Below are positions 1-7,159 of a stretch of 30,182 nucleotides of DNA, piece by piece. The stretch's first letter is position 1; the number at the start of each line of letters is the position of its first letter. Below the pieces are notes generated by a model that was given only the letters and a program-made list of their open reading frames with translations, did not search any database and had not been told where the DNA came from. The translations under genes were made by a program, and so were the position numbers. This DNA is from JANNNX01 sp031398745. GTDB taxonomy: Bacteria > Actinomycetota > Acidimicrobiia > Acidimicrobiales > CADCSY01. The stretch spans positions 1 to 30,182 of the forward strand of contig JANNNX010000039.1 of NCBI GenBank assembly GCA_031398745.1. The letters run 5' to 3'.

Positions 1-1
1 G

Positions 2-541
2 CGCCTCACCGAACACGCCGGCAACCTGGCCACCATCGAGATGGGAGCCCGCCAATACGTGCCCATGCTCGGCCGCTTCCTCGAAGTCGACCCCGTCGAA
101 GGCGGCTCCGCCAACGCGTACGACTACGTGTCGGGCGACCCGGTGAACAACCTTGACCTGACGGGCACGTGGTGCGTTGCTGGCGTGGGCACAACGTGTA
201 CTCGCTACATTCGCGATAGAAATCGCCGGACGGTCCCGGTTCGACACGACGTCCGTAAGAAGATAAGCGAAAAGCACGGGATCAATTGGGACACACAGAA
301 GTGGCTAATTTCACGTCTCCCGCAGGTCGAGACTCAAGGATCATCAGTGATCTCACGAGCGTTCGTATCGGAACTTGAGTGTTCGTCCTCCGGAGGCTGC
401 AGGCCTACGGGAAGGTCGGTCGAGGTAAAGATGGTGGTTGAATTCAAGTCAAGAAGAGGGAAGACATACGGCCTCGTTACAATTTACTGTTTACACATGG
501 AGCGCTGCCCTGGCTGGATCAACAATCGGATACGCCTTTGA
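2..541 (+). CDS. Rhs/YD-repeat polymorphic toxin, C-terminal part (partial at 5' end)
   Basis: The reading frame is open from the window edge, so the N-terminus is missing; 179 residues are visible. The first ~55 match the conserved end of the RHS repeat-associated core: GARQYVPMLGRF, then a DP motif, then GDPVNNLDLTG. Rhs proteins are large secreted or surface shells that enclose a variable C-terminal toxin, and the core ends at this motif. The ~124 residues after it are the variable tip. I do not recognise its fold. It is basic, with three Cys pairs (CVAGVGTTC, CSSSGGC, CLHMERC) and a charged stretch RHDVRKKISEKHG. The tip is more AT-rich than the core, as expected for an exchangeable toxin cassette. 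Its TGA overlaps the TTG of the next gene. Rhs identity is firm; toxin activity is inferred from position. Confidence 0.85.
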   Translation, partial: RLTEHAGNLATIEMGARQYVPMLGRFLEVDPVEGGSANAYDYVSGDPVNNLDLTGTWCVAGVGTTCTRYIRDRNRRTVPVRHDVRKKISEKHGINWDTQKWLISRLPQVETQGSSVISRAFVSELECSSSGGCRPTGRSVEVKMVVEFKSRRGKTYGLVTIYCLHMERCPGWINNRIRL

Positions 542-882
542 GTGGGTCCAACTGGGCAGATCAGCTGGCCCTAGCAATCGCAACGACGATTCGTAAAGGG
601 ACCAGCACAGTCAACATGTGCATCATTCTATGTAAGAACCCAGATAGTCTTGACGTTATATATCGTTATGGCTCTGAGGACGGGTTTCGTGGCGTCAATC
701 TGGACAGGCAAACCATAGCTCGGCATGGGGGGCGCCTAAGTGATAGTGGTCCTCTTGACCTGGCTTTTAATGTAGTACATGTGTTGATGGATGAGCCGCG
801 TGCCGTAAGTGAACTTTCCGGGCCAGATGACGACGGAGTCCGATGGCTTGACCTGCGTTCCTGGCTAACGGAAGCGACGTGA
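538..882 (+). CDS. Putative immunity protein for the Rhs toxin tip
   Basis: A 114-residue acidic protein that I cannot assign to a named family. It starts with TTG at 538, which overlaps the toxin stop codon by 3 bases (TTGA), so translation is probably coupled. An alternative ATG lies at 616. Asp and Glu dominate its C-terminal half (DEPRAVSEL, GPDDDGVRWLDL), which would suit binding the basic toxin tip. There is no signal peptide or membrane segment, so it is cytoplasmic. Base composition is AT-rich like the tip and unlike the rest of the window, suggesting the two were acquired together. A small gene directly behind an Rhs toxin tip is almost always its antidote. That is context, not homology. 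Confidence 0.65.
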   Translation: MSGSNWADQLALAIATTIRKGTSTVNMCIILCKNPDSLDVIYRYGSEDGFRGVNLDRQTIARHGGRLSDSGPLDLAFNVVHVLMDEPRAVSELSGPDDDGVRWLDLRSWLTEAT

Positions 883-1024
883 CTGTCACATGCGGCTCCC
901 GGAGTGGGGGGACACCGCGTATGCGGTGCTCGATGCCAGTGTGGCTCTACGCGTCTGAGGAGAGCTAGCGGTTTGGAGGCGCTCACATGCCGGAGCGGCC
1001 GTTCAGACTCACGGGAACGGCTTA
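883..1024. other. Decayed intergenic stretch of the Rhs locus
   Basis: No convincing gene on either strand. Together with the two fragments listed next, it fills the gap between the immunity gene (ending 882) and the transposase (starting 1554). Short open frames here have no family signature and no good ribosome binding site. Confidence 0.5.
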
Positions 1025-1160
1025 ATGCAACAGATAGAGGCGCTCACTGGCGGCCGGGAGTGGTAACTCCCCTGGTCCTACCCCAACATCCACGGCTATG
1101 TGGTGGCCACTGCAAACGGGTCGGGCGTGGCCACCGCCACCTGGGTGCCTACTGCAATCT
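1025..1160 (+). pseudogene. Remnant of an Rhs core segment (frameshifted)
   Basis: Frame 2 encodes ALTGG, then after an in-frame TAA (1064-1066) WSYPNIHGYVVATANGSG. This closely resembles the actinobacterial Rhs core phrase that usually reads WSYPNxHGDxxATAD. A neighbouring frame supplies GVVTPLV just before it, so a small indel explains the stop. The match ends after about 30 residues without the expected YDPxG continuation. It is best read as a leftover Rhs piece, as in loci that accumulate displaced toxin cassettes behind the main rhs gene. Confidence 0.5.
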
Positions 1161-1307
1161 CGAGAAGAGAGCGATCAACTTGTACGGGGGCAGCACCTTG
1201 GTAGCCGCCGAGTTCGGTGCCTCCGTGTGCGGCTGGGTCATACCGGTGACTCGAAGGGGAACCACTTTGTGGCGATGGGCGAGATGGCACTGGTAGAGGT
1301 GGGTTAG

Positions 1308-1481
1308 CGTCACATCCGGGCAATTGGAGTACTACTTCTCTTCGATCCCGGCGCGCCACAGTCAGTCACGCCGTGGTGGATCCTGTTGTCCATCGGGATG
1401 CCAGTTCTGCTTGCCATGGTGCTCTATCGGCTGGTGGGACCAGCTGCCAAGAAATCTTGCGCTCGACGCTCAACACGCTGA
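1308..1481 (+). pseudogene. C-terminal fragment of a small membrane protein
   Basis: After a TAG at 1305-1307 this frame reads about 57 residues to a TGA at 1479-1481. It contains LLLFDPGAPQSVTPWW followed by a clear hydrophobic helix (ILLSIGMPVLLAMVLY) and a basic Ala/Lys/Arg end. No normal start codon lies before the helix; the first in-frame ATG (about 1398) is inside it. The same frame upstream of the TAG (1098-1307) is also open, so a stop may interrupt a longer gene. A beta segment with F/Y-D-P-x-x-P followed by a membrane helix faintly recalls DUF3592-type proteins. That is only a guess. Confidence 0.35.
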
Positions 1482-1529
1482 TGGCGAGGGTGATATGTCA
1501 CCTGACGCACCCTGACCGCCGAGAGTGTC

Positions 1530-1557
1530 ACACACCTTCTGCATACTGAGGGTGTGT
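1530..1557. repeat. Short inverted repeat at the transposase start
   Basis: ACACACC (1530-1536) pairs with GGTGTGT (1551-1557) across a 14-base loop, and the right arm covers the GTG start of the transposase. It could be a terminal-repeat remnant of the insertion sequence or a hairpin limiting transposase translation. No matching right end survives. Confidence 0.3.
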
Positions 1558-2141
1558 CAGGGTTCAACGTTCTCGACCTCGCCAAGCGCATCCCCGACGA
1601 GGCGTCGGCGTACCCCTATCTCGAAGAGCTGCGATGGGGCGACACCCCCGTCTGTGGTCACTGCGGGAGCGAGCGCGTCTACTTCCTGACGCCGAGGAAC
1701 GGCACGAGCCGCAAGACACGCATTGGAGCCGAGACGCAGCGCCGCCTCTGGAAGTGCTCGCTTTGCCGCATGCAGTTCAGCGTCCTGACGAACACGATCA
1801 TGCACGGCACCAAGATTCCGGTCCGGGCGTGGGTGTTCGTCCTCTACGAAATGGCGTCATGCAAGAACGGGATCGCCGCACGTGAGATCGAGCGCCGCTA
1901 CAACGTCACCCCGAAGTCGGCATGGTTCATGCTTCATCGCATCCGGGCCGCGATGGACAACGACGGGATCCCGGTCCTCTGGACTGGCACCGTGCAGTCC
2001 GACGAGACGTGGATCGGCGGCAAGCCATCGAACCGTCACGGCCACCGGTCCGGTGCCGGTGGGCAAGATCGAACTGACAAGACACCCGTCGTGGCCCTCG
2101 TGAACCAGGAGAACCATGGCCGCCGTCATGGCTGTCGCTAG
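1554..2141 (+). pseudogene. IS1595-family transposase, truncated after the first DDE residue
   Basis: The N-terminal ~185 residues are typical of IS1595/ISXO2-like transposases. There is a zinc ribbon with CGHCGSE and a distal CSLC pair, the QFSVLTNTIMHGTKIP linker, a helix-turn-helix region (EIERRYNVTPKSAWFMLHRI), and the first catalytic Asp in SDETWIGGK. Family members run to about 300 residues. Here homology stops soon after KTPVVALV and the frame ends in unrelated residues, so the later catalytic residues are missing and the protein cannot transpose. Start is GTG at 1554. The break lies close to the start of the next ORF (2116), so this is a deletion junction or the edge of an old insertion. 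Confidence 0.85.
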
Positions 2142-2439
2142 AAGCGGGCTGCTGTGGCTCGCCGTCGTTGCTGCCAACGCCGGCGTCGGCTGCAACGACA
2201 GCGCGGACAGCAGAACGACCGCTCGCGTGGATCGAGTGGAGGGGTCGCGGGCGTGTCTTGTTCCGGAGGATGCGAGTCAACATGACCTCGAAGGCTGCTT
2301 TCCGATGGCGGAGCGCGACGCGCTGCGCCTGAAGCCCGGGCTCTGCGTCTCCGTCGTGATACCGAACCAGCTCGACAGCGAGCGTCGCGACGATCCGCTG
2401 CGATCCATCGAGGTCCTCGATCGCGACTGCAAGCGATAG
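2116..2439 (+). CDS. Small putative secreted or lipoprotein-like protein
   Basis: A 107-residue ORF starting with ATG at 2116; a second ATG is at 2128. It begins with a hydrophobic signal-like segment (SGLLWLAVVAANAGVGC) that ends at a Cys with a poor lipobox. The rest is polar with three further Cys, suggesting an exported disulfide protein. I recognise no family. It overlaps the end of the truncated transposase frame, and the next small ORF starts 13 bases after its stop. Base composition is moving towards the GC-rich backbone. It may be intact or a 5'-damaged gene that survived the insertion. Confidence 0.45.
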   Translation: MAAVMAVARSGLLWLAVVAANAGVGCNDSADSRTTARVDRVEGSRACLVPEDASQHDLEGCFPMAERDALRLKPGLCVSVVIPNQLDSERRDDPLRSIEVLDRDCKR

Positions 2440-2452
2440 GCGGGCGGCGCCG

Positions 2453-2638
2453 GTGTCCCGTCGAGCCGGAGCGCGCGCCCTGGACTTCTCGCTCGGAGCC
2501 GCGCTGTTCGTCGTGGTGAGGGCGTGGGTTAGCGCGGCTGCCGGCCCGTCGCCTGATGGCACCGGCGTGAGGATCATCGCCGTCGTCGCGACATTCCTCG
2601 CCTACCTGGTCTACGAGGTACTCGTCGTCGCGCTGTGA
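2453..2638 (+). CDS. Small membrane protein resembling the start of an RDD-family protein
   Basis: A 61-residue ORF with two predicted helices (residues ~10-28 and ~40-60) joined by a short Pro/Gly loop. RRAGARALDFSLGAAL at the start and FLAYLVYEVL in the second helix resemble RDD proteins, in which an Arg and an Asp in helix 1 are followed by a helix ending in LYxVxxE. RDD proteins normally continue for 70 or more residues with GQTLGK-like sequence. Here the frame stops right after helix 2, so it is either a truncated copy or a minimal protein. It begins with GTG, 13 bases behind the previous ORF. Confidence 0.4.
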   Translation: MSRRAGARALDFSLGAALFVVVRAWVSAAAGPSPDGTGVRIIAVVATFLAYLVYEVLVVAL

Positions 2639-2710
2639 GGGCGCACCACGGCCGTGGCCTAGGGGAGACGCAGGGCTCGACACAGGCCCCCCAGGGCGCG
2701 AGCCTGCGGC

Positions 2711-3475
2711 ATGCCTCAGATCTCCTCGTACCTGCCGGGCGCCCCTTGCTGGGTCGACCTGGCCACCACCGACCCGGCCGACGCCCGCCGCTTCTACGGC
2801 GAGCTCTTCGGGTGGGACGTCCAGGTCGGAGGCGAGGAGTTGGGGCACTACTCGATGTGCATGCTGGGAGACGACATCGCCGCGGGAATGGCCGGTGAGC
2901 CCATCTCCACCCCGGGGATGACCCCGGGGTGGACCGTGTACCTGGCCAGCGCCGACGTGGCCGCCACCACCGAGGCGATCACGGCCCACGGTGGGACGGT
3001 GGTGATGGGCCCCATGGACGTCATGGACTTCGGCGGGCTCGCCGTCGCCATCGACCCCACCGGCGCCATGGTCGGCGTATGGGAGGCCCGCCAGCACCCG
3101 GGCGCGACCGTCGTCGGCCAGCCCGGCGCGGTGGCCTGGAACGACCTCGCCACCACCGACGTCGAGTCGGCCACCGCCTTCTACCGGGGAGCCTGGGGTG
3201 TCGGGTTCGAGCCCATGGAGGGCGAAGGCGAAGGCGACTACCAGCTCATGACCGTGGGCGAGGCCCAGGTCGGCGGTGTGTTGACCGCCGAGGGCCCGCC
3301 GGCGTGGCGCACCTTCTTCTCGGTGGCCGACGCCGACGCCGCCCGAGAGACCGTGCGCCGGCTCGGCGGCTCGGCCGACCAGGAGCCCTACGACACCCCC
3401 TACGGACGCATGGCCGAGGTGCGCGACCCGCAGGGCGCCTTCTTCGTGCTCGTCGCCGAGCCCCCCGCCAGCTGA
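2711..3475 (+). CDS. VOC-superfamily protein with two glyoxalase-like domains
   Basis: 254 residues forming two tandem vicinal-oxygen-chelate domains, roughly residues 9-128 and 138-252. Each opens with a W-x-DLATTD motif followed by A-x-x-FY (CWVDLATTDPADARRFYGEL and AWNDLATTDVESATAFYRG) and ends in a D-P-x-G strand (IDPTGAMVGVWE and RDPQGAFFVLVAE). Such two-domain proteins are common in actinobacteria as glyoxalase, bleomycin-resistance or dioxygenase-like enzymes that bind a metal between beta-alpha-beta-beta-beta units. The substrate cannot be told from sequence. It is a lone plus-strand gene and converges on folK with a 9-base gap. ATG is the first start after the upstream fragments. Confidence 0.85.
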   Translation: MPQISSYLPGAPCWVDLATTDPADARRFYGELFGWDVQVGGEELGHYSMCMLGDDIAAGMAGEPISTPGMTPGWTVYLASADVAATTEAITAHGGTVVMGPMDVMDFGGLAVAIDPTGAMVGVWEARQHPGATVVGQPGAVAWNDLATTDVESATAFYRGAWGVGFEPMEGEGEGDYQLMTVGEAQVGGVLTAEGPPAWRTFFSVADADAARETVRRLGGSADQEPYDTPYGRMAEVRDPQGAFFVLVAEPPAS

Positions 3476-3484
3476 CCGACCGGC

Positions 3485-3937
3485 TCAGCCCAGCGGGCCC
3501 ACCAGGCGGACCACACCGACCGCCCCGGCCAGCTGCTCGTCGCTCACCAGCTCCGGGGCGAGGTCGGCCAGGGGCGCCAGCACGAAGCGCCGCTCCCACA
3601 TGCGGGGATGGGGCACCTGGAGATCGGGGTCGTTGACCACCAGGTCGCCGACCAGCAGCACGTCGACGTCGAGGGTCCGCGATCCCCAGCGCTCCCGGCG
3701 GACCCGGCCGGCGCCGTCCTCCAGCTCGCGTCCCACCGCCAGCAGCTGGCGGGGGGTGCGGTCGGTGGCCAGCTCGATCACCACGTTGAGGTACGGCTCC
3801 TGGCCCTGCGGGCCGCCCACGGGCTCGGTCTCGTACAGGGGCGAGACCCGGAGCACGTCGGGAGCGGTGCTCACCGCCCGGCGGAGGTGGGCCTGGCGGT
3901 CACCGAGGTTGGACCCGAGCCCAAGGAAGGCCCTCAC
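3485..3937 (-). CDS. folK: 2-amino-4-hydroxy-6-hydroxymethyldihydropteridine pyrophosphokinase (HPPK)
   Basis: 150 residues. HPPK transfers pyrophosphate from ATP to 6-hydroxymethyl-7,8-dihydropterin, making the pterin substrate of dihydropteroate synthase. All family signatures are present: FLGLGSNLGDR at the N-terminus, the ETEPVGGPQGQEPYLN loop, RWGSRTLDVDVLL with the Mg-binding DxD, and PHPRMWERRFVLAPL. The GTG at 3937 is chosen because GLGSN follows within a few residues and it overlaps the folB stop by 4 bases (GTGA). A longer in-frame extension upstream lies over folB and looks non-coding. It is the last gene of the folate directon, and its length is normal for the family. Confidence 0.95.
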   Translation of the reverse strand: MRAFLGLGSNLGDRQAHLRRAVSTAPDVLRVSPLYETEPVGGPQGQEPYLNVVIELATDRTPRQLLAVGRELEDGAGRVRRERWGSRTLDVDVLLVGDLVVNDPDLQVPHPRMWERRFVLAPLADLAPELVSDEQLAGAVGVVRLVGPLG

Positions 3938-4311
3938 CCGTCGCCGGTGCGGGAGCGGGTGAGGCGGACCCCCGACGTGTCGAGTTGCTGGGGCACGGGC
4001 GGGCGGAGCTTGCGCAGGCCGACGGTCACCCACTGGATCCGCTCGTCGCCGGCCAGCACGGCCTCCACGATGCGGGCGGCCAGGTGCTCGAGCAGCGACA
4101 CCTCGGCCGAGGTCACCACCCGCTCGACGGTGGCGCACACCGAGCCGTAGTCGACGGTGTCGGCCAGGTGGTCGGACGCGCCGGAGGCGTCGAGGTCGAC
4201 CCCCAGGTCGAGATCGACCTCGAGGGGCTGGGGGGAGACCCGCTCGAGGGGCAGCACCCCGCAGATGCCGAGCAGGCGGAGCCCCCGCAGCTCGATCCGG
4301 TCGCTCCTCAC
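3934..4311 (-). CDS. folB: Dihydroneopterin aldolase
   Basis: 125 residues. FolB cleaves 7,8-dihydroneopterin to 6-hydroxymethyldihydropterin and glycolaldehyde, just before the FolK step. The sequence begins with DRIELRGLRLLGICGVLPLE, has the substrate-anchoring Glu (~E23) and Tyr in DTVDYG (~Y55), a EHLA helix, and the catalytic Lys in RKLRPP (~K101). The C-terminus after RPP is about 10 residues longer than usual. GTG start at 4311; 45 bases separate it from the stop of the upstream pseudophosphatase gene. Its TGA overlaps the GTG of folK by 4 bases. Together with folP and folE this covers most of the pterin branch. Confidence 0.95.
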   Translation of the reverse strand: MRSDRIELRGLRLLGICGVLPLERVSPQPLEVDLDLGVDLDASGASDHLADTVDYGSVCATVERVVTSAEVSLLEHLAARIVEAVLAGDERIQWVTVGLRKLRPPVPQQLDTSGVRLTRSRTGDG

Positions 4312-4356
4312 GGCTGCCCGCGCCCGGCCGTCGGCGGCGGCCCGGCCGCCACCCGC

Positions 4357-4860
4357 TCAGCGGGCCGAGACATCGCGCAGCGCGGCGACCACCGCGCGTC
4401 CCTCGTGGCCCATCTGGCGTCCCAGCAGCTGCTCGGCATAGGCGATGGCCCGGGGGCCCTCGGGCACCAGCCCGGTCCAGCGCAGGTAGCCGGCCATCGC
4501 CGCCTGCAGGCGATCACCCACGTGGTCCTCGTGCAGGAGCAGCTTCTCGCCGGCCAGCAGCAGCTGGCGGATCTCGCCGAACAGCGGCAGCAGCACCTCG
4601 GCCGGATCGTCGGTCGCCCCGAAGGGGCGATGCAGGTACTCGACGCCGGCCTCCTCGTAGACGTGCAGGTTGTGGGTCGAGGGCAGGAGGCTGACGATCC
4701 GGGTGAAACCTTGCCCCCGGATCCAGAGCAGCTCCTCCTGGCGCCGGATGCGGCGGTGGCTGTGGCCCCGGCCCCCGGGGCGCTCGGACACCGCCAGCTG
4801 CTCGAGGATCACCCAGGCGAAGCCCCGGGGCACGATCCCTTGGGCCCACCGGCCCTTCAC
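4357..4860 (-). CDS. Dual-specificity-phosphatase-like protein lacking the catalytic Cys (pseudophosphatase)
   Basis: 167 residues from the GTG at 4860, whose first four bases (GTGA) overlap the folP stop. The middle has the layout of small protein tyrosine/dual-specificity phosphatases: GFTRIVSLLPS (residues ~51-61), then HRPFGATDD where the general-acid loop would be, then the P-loop position GEKLLLHEDHVGDRL (~104-118). The family signature is HC-x5-R. Here it reads H110-E111-x5-R117, with Glu in place of the nucleophilic Cys, so phosphatase chemistry is not expected. The C-terminal helix (AAMAGYLRWTGLV) also fits the fold. Its place between folP and folB suggests a regulatory or binding role in folate metabolism, or simple co-expression. 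Fold assignment is by motif and is moderately sure. Confidence 0.6.
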   Translation of the reverse strand: MKGRWAQGIVPRGFAWVILEQLAVSERPGGRGHSHRRIRRQEELLWIRGQGFTRIVSLLPSTHNLHVYEEAGVEYLHRPFGATDDPAEVLLPLFGEIRQLLLAGEKLLLHEDHVGDRLQAAMAGYLRWTGLVPEGPRAIAYAEQLLGRQMGHEGRAVVAALRDVSAR

Positions 4861-5627
4861 GCCGGCACCGGCTGCTGCACCACGGCCAGGGCCTGGACGG
4901 TCTCGGCCACGTCGTGGACCCGGACCATGGCCACGCCCTGGTCGGCGGCCCACACCGCGGTGGCGATCGAGGCCTCGAGCCGGTCGTCGACCCCGGCGCC
5001 CCCGGTGAGCTGGCCGAGGAAGCCCTTGCGGCTGGTGCCGACGACCACCGACAGACCGGAGCCGACGAGTCGGTCGAGCTGGGCCAGGAGGGCCAGGTTG
5101 TGCTCGAGGGTCTTGCCGAACCCGATGCCGGGATCGATCCAGACCTCCTCGACGCCGAGGGCGGCGGCCTCGGCGGCGGCGCCCCGGAGGAAGGCCTCGA
5201 CCTCGCCGACCACGTCGTGATAGCGGGGGTCGTCCTGCATGGTGCGGGGGTCGCCCTGCATGTGCATGGCGATCCAGCCCACACCCAGCTCGGCGGCGAC
5301 CGACGCCAGCGACGCGCTCACGTCGTTCACCAGGGTCGCCCCGGCGCCGACCGCGGCCCGGGCGACCTCGGCATGGCGGGTGTCGACGGACACCCGCACA
5401 TGGGGGGCCAACGCCTCGATGACCGGCAGGACCCGGCGAAGCTCCTCGTCCTCGGCCACCGGTTGGGCCCCCGGCCGGGTCGACTCGCCGCCGACGTCGA
5501 CCACCTCGGCACCCGCGCTGAGCAGGGAGAACCCCTGCGCGATGGCCGCCTCGGGGTCGAGATGGCGGCCACCGTCAGAGAACGAGTCCGGGGTCACGTT
5601 CAGGATGCCCATGACCCGAGTCGCCAC
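4857..5627 (-). CDS. folP: Dihydropteroate synthase
   Basis: 256 residues. DHPS condenses hydroxymethyldihydropterin pyrophosphate with p-aminobenzoate to dihydropteroate and is the sulfonamide target. All hallmarks of the TIM barrel are present in order: GILNVTPDSFSDGG, GGESTRPGA, VSVDTRHAEVA, LVNDVSA, IDPGIGFGKTLEHNL, GTSRKGFLG and the closing RVHDV. GTG at 5627 is preferred because family members have a few residues before VMGILN; an ATG five codons in is possible. A 39-base gap separates it from uppP upstream, and its stop overlaps the pseudophosphatase GTG. Length is at the short end of normal. Confidence 0.96.
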   Translation of the reverse strand: MATRVMGILNVTPDSFSDGGRHLDPEAAIAQGFSLLSAGAEVVDVGGESTRPGAQPVAEDEELRRVLPVIEALAPHVRVSVDTRHAEVARAAVGAGATLVNDVSASLASVAAELGVGWIAMHMQGDPRTMQDDPRYHDVVGEVEAFLRGAAAEAAALGVEEVWIDPGIGFGKTLEHNLALLAQLDRLVGSGLSVVVGTSRKGFLGQLTGGAGVDDRLEASIATAVWAADQGVAMVRVHDVAETVQALAVVQQPVPA

Positions 5628-5666
5628 CGCGCCACGGTAGTCGGCACCCGCATCAGCCCCGTCGCC

Positions 5667-6593
5667 TCAGAGGGCCCCGGTCACCAGCGCCACCCCGGTG
5701 GCGGCGGCCACCGCCAGCCGATACCAGCCGAAGGTGGCCAGGGGCCGGGTGCGGAGGAAGGCGACCAGCCACCGGACCGCCACCACCGCCGTGACCAGCG
5801 CCACCAGGGCGCCCAGCAGGGGCATCTGCCAGCCGTAGTCGTCGAGGAGGCGAGGCCCGTCGGTGGTCAGGTCGAGCACGGTGGCGGCGGTGAGGGTGGC
5901 CAGCCCGAGCAGGAAGCTGAGTTCGAGGGCGGCGGCCATGTGGCACCCGATGGCCAGGGCGGCCACGATCGTGACCAGGCTGCGGCTGACACCGGGCCAG
6001 AGGGCCAGGGACTGGGCCACGCCCACGATGACCGCGCCTCGGATCGTGACCGCCTCGAGGCTCTGCGTGCCGTGGCGGGGGCGCCACCAGAGCAGGAACA
6101 CGCCTCCTGCCGCCCAGGCCACCACCACCGGCCAGGGCCCGAACAGCTGCTCCTTGATGGTGTCGCCGAGCACCAGACCCAGCACCGCGGCCGGCAGGAA
6201 GGCCACCACCAGTCGGACCAGGAGGCGACGGCCCTGGTCGTCAGCCCCGAACAGCCCGGCCACGAGCTGGCGGATGCGGGGCCGGTAGAGGGCGACCACG
6301 GCCAGGATCGCCCCCGACTGGATGGCCACCGCGTAGGTGTCGGCCGCGACCTTGCCCGAGCCCGACCCGAGCCCGAGCAGGCGCTGGGCGACGAGCAGGT
6401 GCCCGGTGGACGAGATCGGCAGGTACTCGGTGACCCCCTCCACCACGCCCAGCACGACCGCGTCCCACGCGCTGAGCGGGCCGCGGGGCTCGGCCATGGC
6501 CAGGACGCCGATGGCCACCACCAGCGCGGCTGCTCCCAGGACGACCGGGAGCCGGCCACGGAGTGCCGTGCGAGGCGGTCGGTCGGGCGCCAC
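5667..6593 (-). CDS. uppP: Undecaprenyl-diphosphatase (BacA/UppP type)
   Basis: 308 residues, integral membrane. UppP dephosphorylates undecaprenyl pyrophosphate so the lipid carrier can be reused in cell-wall synthesis; overexpression gives bacitracin resistance. Both signatures are present: EGVTEYLPISSTGHL (residues ~52-66), containing the catalytic Glu, and PGVSRS in a later loop. About eight hydrophobic helices follow the family pattern. The protein starts about 35 residues before the usual start with one extra hydrophobic segment (LGAAALVVAIGVLAMA). GTG at 6593 abuts the folE TGA with no gap. The gene sits between folE and folP and so interrupts the folate set. Confidence 0.93.
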   Translation of the reverse strand: MAPDRPPRTALRGRLPVVLGAAALVVAIGVLAMAEPRGPLSAWDAVVLGVVEGVTEYLPISSTGHLLVAQRLLGLGSGSGKVAADTYAVAIQSGAILAVVALYRPRIRQLVAGLFGADDQGRRLLVRLVVAFLPAAVLGLVLGDTIKEQLFGPWPVVVAWAAGGVFLLWWRPRHGTQSLEAVTIRGAVIVGVAQSLALWPGVSRSLVTIVAALAIGCHMAAALELSFLLGLATLTAATVLDLTTDGPRLLDDYGWQMPLLGALVALVTAVVAVRWLVAFLRTRPLATFGWYRLAVAAATGVALVTGAL

Positions 6594-7159
6594 TCAGGAG
6601 GGGCGGTGGATGAACTGCATGGCCTCGGCCCGGGTGGCGGCGTTCTCCCGGAACAGGCCGCGCACCGCCGAGGTCACGGTGGTCGAGCCGGGCTTGCGGA
6701 CCCCCCGCATGGACATGCACAGGTGCTCGGCCTCGATGACCACCAGGACCCCCCGGGGCTGGAGGGCCCGCTCGAGGGTGTCGGCCACCTGGACGGTCAG
6801 GCGCTCCTGGACCTGGGGGCGGCGGGCGTAGGCGTCGACCAGCCGGGCCAGCTTCGAGAGCCCGGTGATGCGCCCGTCGGCCCCCGGGATGTAGGCCACA
6901 TGGGCCTTGCCCACGAACGGGATCAGGTGGTGCTCACACAGCGAGTAGGTGGGGATGTCGCGCACCATGACCATCTCGTCGTGGTGGGCGTCGAAGGTGA
7001 CAGTCAGGTGGCGGCCCGGGTCCTCGTGGAGCCCGCCGGCGATCTCGGCGTACATCCGGGCCACCCGGGCCGGAGTGTCGAGCAACCCGTCGCGGTCCGG
7101 ATCCTCGCCGATGGCCTCGAGGATGTCCCGCACCGCCCGCTCGATGCGCTCGTGGTCGA

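Noticed and set aside
2138..3097. 319-codon minus-strand frame across the small ORFs and the VOC gene
   Set aside because: No family features, Arg/Gly/His-rich, and antisense to the VOC domains.
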